From Sinomonas terrae (lineage in GTDB: Bacteria > Actinomycetota > Actinomycetes > Actinomycetales > Micrococcaceae), in contig NZ_JAKZBV010000001.1 of NCBI RefSeq assembly GCF_022539255.1, positions 1,364,001 through 1,428,000 of the forward strand: 64,000 nt of DNA, written 5' to 3'. Shown here piece by piece: positions 14,716-23,315 of this stretch; positions within the stretch are counted from its first letter, which is position 1, and every line of letters begins with the position of its first letter. A program made the position numbers and the translations under genes. The notes beneath the pieces were generated by a model that made no database searches, had not been told where the DNA came from, and saw only the letters and a list, made by a program, of their open reading frames with translations.

Positions 14716-15864
14716 GTGCGAGTTCTGGCAGCCATGAGCGGGGGAGTTGATTCGGCGGTCGCCGCGGCCCGTGCCGTAGAGGCGGGGCACGACGTCGTCG
14801 GTGTCCATCTTGCCCTGTCCCGTATGCCGGGAACGCTGCGGACGGGCAGCCGCGGCTGCTGCACTATCGAGGACTCGAACGACGCGTGGCGCGCGTGCGA
14901 CAAGCTCGGAATCCCCTTCTATGTGTGGGACTTCTCCGAGCGGTTCAAGGCGGATGTCGTCGACGACTTCGTCGCGGAGTACGCAGCGGGCAGGACGCCG
15001 AATCCGTGTATGCGCTGCAATGAGCGCATCAAGTTCGCAGCCCTCCTCGAGAAGGCACTGGCCCTCGGCTTCGACGCGGTCTGCACTGGCCATTACGCCA
15101 AGGTGATCCGCGACGCCGAGGGGAATCCCGAGCTGCACCGTGCTGCCGACTGGGCCAAGGACCAGTCCTACGTCCTCGGCGTGCTGACGCGCGAGCAGCT
15201 AGAGCACTGCCTCTTCCCGCTCGCTGACACCCCCACAAAGGCAGAGGTGCGCGCGGAGGCCGAGCGGCGCGGGCTCTCTGTCGCCAAGAAGCCGGACAGC
15301 CACGACATCTGCTTCATCTCCGATGGCGACACGCGCGGCTGGCTTGCCGACAAGATCGAGATGGTCTCGGGCGACATCCTTGACGAGAACGGGCAGAAGG
15401 TCGGCGAGCACAGCGGCGCCAACGCCTTCACGGTGGGGCAGCGTCGCGGACTCCGACTCGGCCGGCCCGCTCCCGACGGAAAGCCAAGGTTCGTCCTTGA
15501 GGTGCGCCCCAAGGACAACGCCGTCGTCGTAGGGCCCGAACAGCTCCTTGCAGTCGATGAGATCCGGGGGATCCGCATCTCCTGGGCGGGTGTTCCGCTC
15601 GCCGAGGCCGCGTCGGGGGAGGAGTTCGCGTGCGCGGCCCAAGTGCGCGCACACGGAGAGCCTCTGCCGGCCAAGGCGCGGGTGGTTCCTCGCGAGGAAG
15701 CGGGCGGCGTTGATGGGGCGGACGACGGCGTGCTCGTCGTCACGCTCGAATCGCCCCTCCGCGGGGTCGCACCCGGGCAGACCATTGTGCTGTATCAGGG
15801 CACGAGGGTGCTCGGCCAGGCGACGATCGACGCCGCGCGCTCGCTCTCGCGCCCCGCTCTCTGA
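14716..15864 (+). CDS. mnmA: tRNA-specific 2-thiouridylase MnmA
   Basis: Adenylates and thiolates U34 of tRNA-Lys, Glu and Gln using IscS-derived sulfur. The PP-loop is MSGGVDSAVAA at the N-terminus; TPNPCMRCNERIKF holds the first catalytic cysteine and SHDICFISDGD the second. A C-terminal beta-barrel region begins after AFTVGQRRGL. The length of 382 residues is typical. The GTG at 14716 is used because of the -10 box 6 nt upstream and the family-standard MRVLAAMSGGVDS opening. Confidence 0.97.
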   Translation: MRVLAAMSGGVDSAVAAARAVEAGHDVVGVHLALSRMPGTLRTGSRGCCTIEDSNDAWRACDKLGIPFYVWDFSERFKADVVDDFVAEYAAGRTPNPCMRCNERIKFAALLEKALALGFDAVCTGHYAKVIRDAEGNPELHRAADWAKDQSYVLGVLTREQLEHCLFPLADTPTKAEVRAEAERRGLSVAKKPDSHDICFISDGDTRGWLADKIEMVSGDILDENGQKVGEHSGANAFTVGQRRGLRLGRPAPDGKPRFVLEVRPKDNAVVVGPEQLLAVDEIRGIRISWAGVPLAEAASGEEFACAAQVRAHGEPLPAKARVVPREEAGGVDGADDGVLVVTLESPLRGVAPGQTIVLYQGTRVLGQATIDAARSLSRPAL

Positions 15865-16080
15865 GGCCGCTTCCCTTCCCGCTCTGAGCGCCGTCGTCGT
15901 CCTCCTCCACGGGGTTCTTGTCGCTGGTTGACCAGCAAGATGTGAATCTATCGTTTCAATCTCCTCAAACGAGGCTTTCAGATCGCCGAAAACGTGATTG
16001 AATGCTGTGTGCACTCGGGCTGTGCCCTGTATCACAGGCGACGCGAGCCCAGAACTTCGAAGAGAAGGTCACCAAACCCC
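15865..16080. promoter_or_regulatory. AT-rich regulatory region of the peptide ABC transporter operon
   Basis: A locally AT-rich stretch upstream of the binding-protein gene contains two inverted repeats: TCGTTT/AAACGA at 15951-15956 and 15967-15972, and CCTGT/ACAGG at 16026-16038. TTGACC at 15928-15933 could be a -35 element, but no good -10 lies at the right distance. The repeats are candidate operators for a nutrient-responsive regulator, which is an inference. Confidence 0.35.
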
Positions 16081-17715
16081 ATGCGCAAGACCACCTCAGC
16101 CGTACGGAGCACCCTAGCGCTCCTCGGCATCTCTGCGCTGGCTCTGACGGGCTGCACCGGCCCGTCCGGAGGCAGCTCGGCCCAGAGCGGCTCCTCGAGC
16201 GGCGGCTCGATCACCGTCGGAACGACCGACAAGGTCACGTTCCTCGATCCCGCCGGCTCTTACGACAACGGCTCGTTCATGATCATGAACCAGATCTACC
16301 CGTTCGTCATGAACTCGAAGCCCGGCAGCGCGGACCCCCAGCCCGACATCGCGACCTCGGCCTCGTTCACGTCCCCGACGGTCTACACGGTCAAGCTCAA
16401 GAGCGGGCTCAAGTGGGCCAACGGCGACACGCTCGATTCGACGGACGTGAAGTTCTCGTTCGACCGCCAGCTCAAGATCAACGACCCCAACGGCCCCGCC
16501 TCGCTCCTGGGCAACCTCGCGAGCGTGGACGCGCCGGATCCGACAACGGTGGTCTTCCACCTCAAGCAGGGCAACGATCAGACCTTCCCGCAGGTCCTCA
16601 CGAGCCCGGCAGGCCCGATCGTCGACCACAAGGTGTTCCCGGCCGACAAGGTGATGAGCGACGACGACATCGTCTCGAAGAAGGCCTTCGCCGGTCAGTA
16701 CACGATCACGACCTACCAGAAGAACCAGCTGGTGTCCTTCAAGGCGAACCCGGACTACCAGGGCTTGCTCGGAAAGCCCGCGACGGACACGGTCAACCTC
16801 AAGTACTATGCGGACTCGAACAACCTCAAGCTCGACGTCCAGCAGGGCAACATCGACGTCGCGTCGCGCTCGCTGACCGCGACCGACGTCGACAGCCTCG
16901 CCAAGGACTCCAAGGTCAAGGTCTACAAGGGCCCGGGCGGCGAGATCCGCTACATCGTGTTCAACTTCGACACCATGCCGTACGGCGCGAAGACCCCCAA
17001 CGCCGATCCCACCAAGGCCCTCGCGGTCCGTCAGGCGATGGCCGATCTCGTCGACCGCGAAGCGATCGCGCAGCAGGTCTACAAGGGCACCTACACGCCG
17101 CTCTACTCGTACGTCCCGGACGGCTTCCCGGGCGCGACGACGCCGCTCAAGAGCATGTACGGGGACGGCAACGGCAAGCCGAGCATGGACAAGGCCAAGC
17201 AGGCCCTTCAGGCAGCTGGCGTCCAGACGCCCGTGAGCATCAACCTCCAGTACAACCCGGACCACTACGGCACGTCCTCTGGTGACGAGTACGCGCTCGT
17301 CAAGCAGCAGCTCGAGGCCTCCGGCCTGTTCAAGGTCAACCTCCAGTCCACGGAGTGGGTGACCTACTCGAAGGACCGCACGAAGGACGTCTACCCGATG
17401 TACCAGCTCGGGTGGTTCCCGGACTACTCGGATGCGGACGACTACCTCACGCCGTTCTTCACGGAGAACAACTTCCTGAAGAACCACTACTCGAACACCA
17501 CTGTCCAGGACCTCATCTCCAAGGAGGCCACCAACCCGGACAAGTCGTCCCGAGAGCAGCAGATCGGACAGATCCAGGACGACGTCGCGAAGGACCTTGC
17601 GACGCTGCCGCTCCTCCAGGGCGCGCAGATTGCCGTGGCCGGAACGAGCGTCAAGGGCGTCGACACGACGCTCGATCCGTCGTTCAAGTTCCGCCTCGGC
17701 GTGCTCAGCAAGTAA
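16081..17715 (+). CDS. ABC transporter substrate-binding lipoprotein, family 5 (oligopeptide/dipeptide type)
   Basis: Captures solute outside the cell for the importer encoded downstream. The ATG at 16081 yields MRKTTSAVRSTLALLGISAL and the lipobox LTGC, so cysteine about 23 is lipidated; the GAAGG site lies about 12 nt upstream. The mature protein is a DppA/OppA-type binding protein, with WANGDTLDSTDVKFSFDR and YQLGWFPDYSDADDYLTPFF as family landmarks. The length of 544 residues is normal. Substrate (peptides, possibly nickel or glycosides) cannot be fixed. A strong terminator follows directly, so this gene should be expressed above the membrane components. Confidence 0.92.
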   Translation: MRKTTSAVRSTLALLGISALALTGCTGPSGGSSAQSGSSSGGSITVGTTDKVTFLDPAGSYDNGSFMIMNQIYPFVMNSKPGSADPQPDIATSASFTSPTVYTVKLKSGLKWANGDTLDSTDVKFSFDRQLKINDPNGPASLLGNLASVDAPDPTTVVFHLKQGNDQTFPQVLTSPAGPIVDHKVFPADKVMSDDDIVSKKAFAGQYTITTYQKNQLVSFKANPDYQGLLGKPATDTVNLKYYADSNNLKLDVQQGNIDVASRSLTATDVDSLAKDSKVKVYKGPGGEIRYIVFNFDTMPYGAKTPNADPTKALAVRQAMADLVDREAIAQQVYKGTYTPLYSYVPDGFPGATTPLKSMYGDGNGKPSMDKAKQALQAAGVQTPVSINLQYNPDHYGTSSGDEYALVKQQLEASGLFKVNLQSTEWVTYSKDRTKDVYPMYQLGWFPDYSDADDYLTPFFTENNFLKNHYSNTTVQDLISKEATNPDKSSREQQIGQIQDDVAKDLATLPLLQGAQIAVAGTSVKGVDTTLDPSFKFRLGVLSK

Positions 17716-17735
17716 CCGGCCTTCGGCCCAGCCAA

Positions 17736-17771
17736 AGCAGCGGCGGGATGCCACAGCGTCCCGCCGCTGCT
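17736..17771 (+). terminator. Attenuating terminator between binding protein and permeases
   Basis: A perfect 13-bp stem (17736-17748 with 17759-17771) and 10-nt loop lie 20 nt after the binding-protein stop. There is no U-run. Such hairpins lower downstream expression or protect the upstream mRNA in ABC operons. Confidence 0.7.
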
Positions 17772-17778
17772 GTGCGGA

Positions 17779-17831
17779 GGAACCACCCTTCGGAACCACC
17801 CGCCAAGGAACCACCCGCTAAGGAAACACCC
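17779..17831 (+). repeat. Four short repeats GGAACCACCC before the permease gene
   Basis: GGAACCACCC occurs at 17779, 17792 and 17807, with a GGAAACACCC variant at 17822; the steps are 13, 15 and 15 bp. The last copy ends 2 nt before the GTG of the permease gene, where a normal Shine-Dalgarno is weak. Confidence 0.8.
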
Positions 17832-17833
17832 CC

Positions 17834-18922
17834 GTGACTGCACTCATAGAGACGCCCCCAGAGGCCGCGGGCGTACCCGCCCCGGCCGCCAAGCGCAAGG
17901 GCGGCGGACTCGCGACCTACCTCATCATCCGCTTCCTGCTGATCTTCCCCACGATCCTGATCCTCGTGACCATGGTCTTCTTCCTCATGCGGATCACGGG
18001 CGATCCGATCACGGCGGCCCTCGGCGGCCGCCTCCCCGCGGACCAGCTCGCCCAGCGCATCCATGAGGCCGGCTACGACCGTCCGATCATGGTCCAGTAC
18101 TTCCAATACCTCGGCCAGATCTTCACCGGCAACTTCGGCCGCACCATCTCGGACAATCGCGCCGTGACCGAGATGCTCGCCACGTTCGGCTCGGCCACGC
18201 TCGAGCTGGCCATCAACGCCGTCGTCGTCGCCCTCATCGTCGGCATCCCGCTCGGAATGATCGCGGCGCACCGCCGCGACAAGACCCCGGACGCGGTGCT
18301 CCGCATCTTCGCGATCCTCAGCTACGCGACCCCGGTGTTCTTCGCGGGTTTGCTGCTCAAGCTGGTCTTCTCGGTGTGGCTCGGCTGGCTCCCGGTCGCA
18401 GGCCGCGCCTCGACCTCGACCGAGATCGCCCTGACAAGCCTCGCCCAGCCGACCGGCATCTACTGGCTCGACGCCCTCCGAAGCGGGAACATGGCTGCCT
18501 TCTGGGACGTCGAGTCGCACGCCATCCTCCCCGCGCTCGCGCTCGGCCTCCTCACGGCTGGCGTGTTCCTGCGTCTCGTGCGCACCAATCTGATCGGCAC
18601 ACTGGGCAGGGACTATGTCGAGGCAGGCCGCTCGCGTGGCGTGAGCGAGTTCCGTCTCGTCACGCGGCACGCGTACAAGCCCGCGCTCATCCCGATCATC
18701 ACCGTCATGGGTCTGCAGATCGCGCTCCTGCTCGGCGGCGCCGTCCTGACCGAGACGACATTCGAGTGGAAGGGCCTGGGCTTCCAGCTCGCCCAGTACC
18801 TCACGGCCCGCGACTTCGTCGCGGTGCAGGGCATCGTCGTCCTGCTCGCCGTGATCGTGGCCGTGACCAACTTCATCGTGGACGTCGTCGCCGCGCTGAT
18901 CGACCCGAGGGTGAGGTACTGA
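17834..18922 (+). CDS. ABC transporter permease, DppB/OppB type
   Basis: First membrane subunit of the oligopeptide-type importer. A variable 35-residue N-terminus leads into the first helix (IRFLLIFPTILILVTMVFFLM) and the family sequence RITGDP. The cytoplasmic EAA loop appears as DYVEAGRSRGVSEFRLVTRHAYKPALIPI near residue 270. About six helices are predicted. The GTG at 17834 is preceded by the repeat block. The stop overlaps the next ATG (TGATG). Confidence 0.93.
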   Translation: MTALIETPPEAAGVPAPAAKRKGGGLATYLIIRFLLIFPTILILVTMVFFLMRITGDPITAALGGRLPADQLAQRIHEAGYDRPIMVQYFQYLGQIFTGNFGRTISDNRAVTEMLATFGSATLELAINAVVVALIVGIPLGMIAAHRRDKTPDAVLRIFAILSYATPVFFAGLLLKLVFSVWLGWLPVAGRASTSTEIALTSLAQPTGIYWLDALRSGNMAAFWDVESHAILPALALGLLTAGVFLRLVRTNLIGTLGRDYVEAGRSRGVSEFRLVTRHAYKPALIPIITVMGLQIALLLGGAVLTETTFEWKGLGFQLAQYLTARDFVAVQGIVVLLAVIVAVTNFIVDVVAALIDPRVRY

Positions 18923-19986
18923 TGACCACGCAGACCCTTCCGCAGCTCGAGCGGCGCGAGCCGCTCTGGACACGACTGCCCGTTCTCTCCCACGTCCGCA
19001 ACAGCGTGGGCCTGCAGCGCGGGATGCTCATCGCGGGCCTGGTGCTCACGGTGGTCTTCCTGCTGATGGCGCTCCTCGCACCGTTCATCGCCCCCTACGG
19101 CTTCTCCCAGATCTCGGACGCCAAGGGTGATTTCCCCACGCAGGACCCGCCGAGCGCCCAGCACATCTGGGGCACCACTGTCGGCGGATTCGACGTGTTC
19201 TCCCGCGTCGTGTGGGGCGCTCAGACGGCGGTGCTCGTCATCGTTGTCGCGGTGGCCCTGTCGATCTTCGCCGGCGTCGCCCTCGGCCTCGCCTCCGGGT
19301 ACATCGGCGGATGGCTCGATCGCGTCCTCGTTGTCGTCGCCGACGCCGTCTACGCGTTCCCGTCGCTTCTCGTCGCGATCGTCATGTCGATCGTCATCAG
19401 CCACGGGCAGTCGAGCCTGTGGGGCGGCATTCTTGCGGCCGCGATCTCGATCACGGTCGTCTTCATTCCGCAGTACTTCCGCGTCGTGCGCGCGGAAGCC
19501 ATTCGCCTCAAAGCCGAGCCGTTCGTGGAGTCGGCGAAGGTCCTGGGTGCGTCGAGCTGGCGGATCATGGCGCGGCACATCTTCCGCAACGCGACACGGA
19601 GCATCCCGCTCATCTTCACGCTCAACGCCTCCGAGGCGATCCTGACTCTCGCAGGCCTGGGCTTCCTCGGCTTCGGCATCGAGCCTACGAGCGCCGCCGA
19701 ATGGGGCTTCGACCTCAACAAGGCGATCAGCGACGTCACCGCCGGCATCTGGTGGACCGGCGTGTTCCCTGGCCTTGCAATCGTGCTGACGGTGCTCGGC
19801 CTCACGCTCGTGGGCGAGAGCATGAATGACCTCGCCGACTCGCGGCTGCGCACGCGCGGCCGCGGCCGCAGACAGCGCACGACGACGGCGGGCACCTCCG
19901 AGTCTGGGGCGCCGCAGACAGGTGCCGTACCGGGCTATGCGGCGAGCACCGAAGCATCAAGCGGCCAAGAAGGAGGCCAGGCGTGA
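18922..19986 (+). CDS. ABC transporter permease, DppC/OppC type
   Basis: Second membrane subunit. The ATG at 18922 overlaps the previous stop by one base, and the frame upstream of it is run-through without family similarity. The N-terminal helix (MLIAGLVLTVVFLLMALLA) is followed by the OppC feature PPSAQHIWGTTVGGFDVFSRVVWG. The EAA loop is FVESAKVLGASSWRIMARHIFRN. A disordered tail of about 45 residues ends the protein, longer than usual. The GTGA overlap with the ATPase gene supports coupled translation. Confidence 0.93.
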   Translation: MTTQTLPQLERREPLWTRLPVLSHVRNSVGLQRGMLIAGLVLTVVFLLMALLAPFIAPYGFSQISDAKGDFPTQDPPSAQHIWGTTVGGFDVFSRVVWGAQTAVLVIVVAVALSIFAGVALGLASGYIGGWLDRVLVVVADAVYAFPSLLVAIVMSIVISHGQSSLWGGILAAAISITVVFIPQYFRVVRAEAIRLKAEPFVESAKVLGASSWRIMARHIFRNATRSIPLIFTLNASEAILTLAGLGFLGFGIEPTSAAEWGFDLNKAISDVTAGIWWTGVFPGLAIVLTVLGLTLVGESMNDLADSRLRTRGRGRRQRTTTAGTSESGAPQTGAVPGYAASTEASSGQEGGQA

Positions 19987-21701
19987 GCGAACAGCTTGAC
20001 GTGCGTCCCGCGGCACAGCCGGAGACCGTGCTGGACATCGATGACCTCGAGGTCTCGTTCGCAACGGATGCGGGGGAAGTCCGCGCCGTGCGCGGTGTGA
20101 GCCTGGACGTGAAGGCGGGCGAGGTCGTCGCCGTCGTCGGCGAGTCCGGCTCGGGCAAGACCGTGACCGCGAAGACGATCCTCGGCCTCCTGCCCGAGAC
20201 CGCCACGAGCTCGGGCGCGGTGGTGATCAAGGGCCAGAACGTCGTCTCGATCACCGCCGCGAAGCTGCGCGAGCTGCGTGGCCGGGACGTGGCCATGGTG
20301 TTCCAGGAGCCCTCGACAGCGCTCAATCCCGTCTTCACCGTGGGCTGGCAGATCATGGAGGGCATCCGCGCCCACAGGGCGCGGCAGGGCGGGGGCGGAG
20401 AGGGCCACCGGGTGGGCCGCAAGGAGGCCCGAGAGCGGGCCATCGAGGCGCTGCGGAAGGTGGGCATCCCGGATCCGGAGAAGCGGGTGGACTACTACCC
20501 CCACCAGTTCTCGGGCGGCCAGAAGCAGCGCGTGGTCATCGCGGCCGCGCTCGCGCTCGATCCCGAGCTCATCGTCGCCGACGAGCCGACGACGGCGCTC
20601 GATGTCACCGTCCAGGCGGAGATCCTCGAGCTCCTGCGGGACCTGAGGGACCTGTACGGGACCTCGATCGTGCTCATCACCCACAACATGGGCGTCGTGG
20701 CGGACCTGGCCGACCGGGTCGTGGTCATGTACCAGGGCGAGGTGGTCGAGGAGGCGCCGGTCCGGAAGCTCTTCGCCGAGCCGCGCGAGGACTACACCCG
20801 CCAGCTCCTGGCCGCCGTGCCGCATCTCGGGCGCGACTCCGCCTCCGAGGGCGCGACCGAGCGGCTGCACCAGGGCGGGGAGGTCCTCGTCGAGGCCAAG
20901 GGGCTCGAGATCGTCTACCCGGGCCGGCTCGGCTCCCCCGCCTTCCGTGCCGTCGAAGGGGTTTCGTTCACGGTCTCCGCCGGCGAGGTGTTCGGACTCG
21001 TGGGCGAGTCCGGGTCGGGCAAGACGACGATCGGGCGCACGATCGCCGGGCTCAACCGGGCCACGGGCGGGAGCCTGAAGGTCCTCGGGCACGAGATGGT
21101 CGGGTTCCGCGAGCGGTCTTTCCGGCCGCTGCGGAAGGAGATCGGGTTCGTGTTCCAGGATCCGGCGGCCTCGTTCAACCCGCAGCTGACGATCGGCGAA
21201 TGCGTCGCTGAGCCGCTCGTCGTGCACCTGCGCCCCCAGCCGGCCCAGCTGCGTCGGCGGGTCGGCGAGCTCCTCGAATCGGTGCAGCTCCCGGCGTCGT
21301 ACGCGTCGCGGTACCCGCACGAGCTCTCCGGTGGGCAGCGCCAGCGCGCCTCGCTCGCCCGTGCGCTCGCGCTCGAGCCGCGCCTGCTCGTGGCGGACGA
21401 GCCGACCTCGGCTCTGGACGTCTCGGTCCAGGCCAAGGTGCTCGAGCTTTTCCGAGAGATCCAGGCCGAGCTCGGCTTCGCTGCCCTGTTCATCAGCCAC
21501 GACCTCGCGGTCGTGGACCAGCTGAGCCACTGGGTTGGGGTGCTCTATAAGGGCAGGCTCGTCGAGCAGGGGATCGGCAGCCGCGTCATGAACAATCCGC
21601 AGGACGCGTACACGAAGCGGCTCATCGCCTCGCTGCCCGTCCCCGACCCCGTTCAGCAGGCAGAACGCCGCGTCGCGCACCGCGCACTGCTGGGCGGCTG
21701 A
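19983..21701 (+). CDS. Fused DppD-DppF type ABC transporter ATPase
   Basis: Two complete ATPase domains in one 572-residue chain power the importer. Domain 1 has Walker A GESGSGKTV (about residue 57), signature FSGGQKQRV and Walker B ELIVADEPTTALD. Domain 2 has GESGSGKTT (about 342), LSGGQRQRA and RLLVADEPTSALD. Each domain ends with the oligopeptide-family C-terminal segment (RQLLAAVP; TKRLIASLPVPDP). In many bacteria these are two genes; the fusion is common in actinobacteria. It is the last gene of the operon, followed by a long hairpin. Confidence 0.95.
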   Translation: MSEQLDVRPAAQPETVLDIDDLEVSFATDAGEVRAVRGVSLDVKAGEVVAVVGESGSGKTVTAKTILGLLPETATSSGAVVIKGQNVVSITAAKLRELRGRDVAMVFQEPSTALNPVFTVGWQIMEGIRAHRARQGGGGEGHRVGRKEARERAIEALRKVGIPDPEKRVDYYPHQFSGGQKQRVVIAAALALDPELIVADEPTTALDVTVQAEILELLRDLRDLYGTSIVLITHNMGVVADLADRVVVMYQGEVVEEAPVRKLFAEPREDYTRQLLAAVPHLGRDSASEGATERLHQGGEVLVEAKGLEIVYPGRLGSPAFRAVEGVSFTVSAGEVFGLVGESGSGKTTIGRTIAGLNRATGGSLKVLGHEMVGFRERSFRPLRKEIGFVFQDPAASFNPQLTIGECVAEPLVVHLRPQPAQLRRRVGELLESVQLPASYASRYPHELSGGQRQRASLARALALEPRLLVADEPTSALDVSVQAKVLELFREIQAELGFAALFISHDLAVVDQLSHWVGVLYKGRLVEQGIGSRVMNNPQDAYTKRLIASLPVPDPVQQAERRVAHRALLGG

Positions 21702-21718
21702 TCCGAGCGGGAAACGGA

Positions 21719-21767
21719 GCGCGAGGACGACGACGGCGGCTGGCTAGCGCCGTCGTCGTCCTCGCGC
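21719..21767 (+). terminator. Long hairpin terminating the ABC transporter operon
   Basis: A perfect 20-bp GC-rich stem (21719-21738 with 21748-21767) with a 9-nt loop lies 17 nt after the ATPase stop. It has no U-run, as is common for actinobacterial terminators. Confidence 0.75.
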
Positions 21768-21782
21768 GCCTGCTCGGCAACC

Positions 21783-21788
21783 TAGACT
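21783..21788 (+). promoter_or_regulatory. -10 box of the chorismate mutase gene, leaderless layout
   Basis: TAGACT ends 6 nt before the ATG at 21795. No Shine-Dalgarno sequence is present. Confidence 0.55.
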
Positions 21789-21794
21789 TGCACC

Positions 21795-22253
21795 ATGACC
21801 GAGCAGCCCCGTGATGACGCCCGCCTCGACTCGGATGAGATCGAAGCCGGCGACGAATACGACCCGACCGCGAGTTCCCTCAAAGGCAACGTCGATCCCG
21901 CCGTCATGAAGGAGCTGCTCTCCATCCGTTCCAGCATCGACAATTTCGATGCGACACTTGTCTTCCTTCTCGCGGAGCGGTTCAAGGTTACCCAGCGGGT
22001 CGGCTGGCTCAAGGCCAAGCACCACTTGCCGCCTGCTGACCCCGACCGGGAAGCGGCGCAGATCGCGCGCCTCCGGCGCCTCGCAGAGGACGCCCAGCTG
22101 GACCCGGCCTTCGCGGAGAAGTTCCTCAACTTCATCATCAGCGAGGTCATCCGGCATCATCAGGCGATCTCGGAGGACCATCACGCGCGGCAGAGCCCTG
22201 CGGGCCCGGTGGACAGTCCCGCCGACGAGACTGGCCCGACGGATCAGGCCTGA
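21795..22253 (+). CDS. aroQ: Chorismate mutase, AroQ class
   Basis: Converts chorismate to prephenate for phenylalanine and tyrosine synthesis. The all-helical AroQ domain covers about residues 38-130: LLSIRSSIDNFDATLVFLLAERFKV and VGWLKAKHHLPPADPDRE supply the usual Arg and Lys ligands, and IISEVIRHHQAI ends the third helix. The N-terminal 35 residues are acidic and the C-terminal tail is disordered. It is cytoplasmic, as no signal peptide is visible. The next gene begins 3 nt after its stop. Confidence 0.92.
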   Translation: MTEQPRDDARLDSDEIEAGDEYDPTASSLKGNVDPAVMKELLSIRSSIDNFDATLVFLLAERFKVTQRVGWLKAKHHLPPADPDREAAQIARLRRLAEDAQLDPAFAEKFLNFIISEVIRHHQAISEDHHARQSPAGPVDSPADETGPTDQA

Positions 22254-22256
22254 GGA

Positions 22257-23291
22257 ATGTCGTCAGAGGCGACCGCGCCGGCTCAGGTCACGGCCACTGC
22301 TCTCGGCGAGTGGCCCGGGACGGACCCCGTCGAAGCAGAGAAGGCCATTCGCGGCGAGCTCGGCAGCCCGCATCTGCCGTTCCTCGCCGAACTGCCCGAG
22401 CGTGGCGTAGGCTCCGACGCGGTGGGGCGCACCGCGAGCCTCCTCGTGGACCTCTATGCCGACGTGCAGCCGCATGGGTGGCGGCTCGTCGAACGTCCTG
22501 GGCGTGACGCTTCGAGGGCCGCGTCGGCGCTAGCGACCGATCTCAACGTGCTGGCCGATGTGGCTGGCGCCGAAGAGTCTCACGCCGAGGGGCTGCAGGT
22601 CCGAATACTGGGGCCGCTGAGCCTCATGGCGGGCCTGTACCTCCGCAACGGAGAGCGAGTTCTCGTCGACTCGGGGGCGCGACGGGACGTCGCCGAGTCG
22701 CTTGCGGCGGGGGTTGCGGCATTTCTTGCACGTGTCCGCGCCGCGGCGCCGGGCGCGCAGCTCACGGTGCAGGTTGCCGAGCCCGACGCAGCTCAAGTCC
22801 TCGCGGGCCTGCTCCCGACCGCGAGCGGCTACCAGACCCTGCGCGCCGTGCCCGCAGCCGAGGCGAGGGGCGCTTGGTCCCAGCTCGTGGACGCTTTGCG
22901 CGATAGCGGGGCCGAGCAGGTCATTGTCCAGACGCCGGCGTGGGAGGCGCCGATCGAGCGCATCCTCGAATCGGGCGCGGACGGCCTCGCGCTCCCCGCC
23001 GAGTCGCTGAGCGTCGCACAATGGGAGGCTCTCGCGGGGGCCGTCGAAGGCGAGGCGAGGGTCTGGCTCGGCGTTCTTCCGCTCGACGTTCCGCCAGCGG
23101 CAACCACCCACGATATCGCGGACCGGCTGCTCCGGCCCTGGCGGCAGCTCGGACTGCCCGAGAGCGCACTCGGGGCCGTTCGGGTGACCCCCGGCGGAAG
23201 CCTGAGCGGTGTGTCACCGGAACGGGCGACGGCGGCTCTCACCCGGCTCGTGAAGCTCGCCGACGCCGTCAACCAGCTGGCCTTCGGCTGA
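22257..23291 (+). CDS. MetE/UROD-fold protein, cobalamin-independent methionine synthase-like
   Basis: Resembles the short actinobacterial proteins annotated as vitamin B12-independent methionine synthase family (M. tuberculosis Rv3015c type). The opening ALGEWPGTDPVEAEKAIRGEL followed by LPFLAELPERGVGSDAVGR is the landmark. The 344 residues cover only one TIM-barrel half of MetE, and I do not see the His-x-Cys zinc site, so methyl transfer to homocysteine is doubtful. The 3-nt gap to aroQ implies one transcript. Convergent with the CtaG-like gene. Confidence 0.75.
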   Translation: MSSEATAPAQVTATALGEWPGTDPVEAEKAIRGELGSPHLPFLAELPERGVGSDAVGRTASLLVDLYADVQPHGWRLVERPGRDASRAASALATDLNVLADVAGAEESHAEGLQVRILGPLSLMAGLYLRNGERVLVDSGARRDVAESLAAGVAAFLARVRAAAPGAQLTVQVAEPDAAQVLAGLLPTASGYQTLRAVPAAEARGAWSQLVDALRDSGAEQVIVQTPAWEAPIERILESGADGLALPAESLSVAQWEALAGAVEGEARVWLGVLPLDVPPAATTHDIADRLLRPWRQLGLPESALGAVRVTPGGSLSGVSPERATAALTRLVKLADAVNQLAFG

Positions 23292-23315
23292 CCGCTGCAG
23301 GCCTTCTTCCCGGGC

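Noticed and set aside
16114..17814. 566-codon minus-strand frame opposite the binding protein
   Set aside because: Its composition is Arg/Val/Leu-rich shadow sequence with no domain, while the plus strand encodes a full lipoprotein with lipobox.
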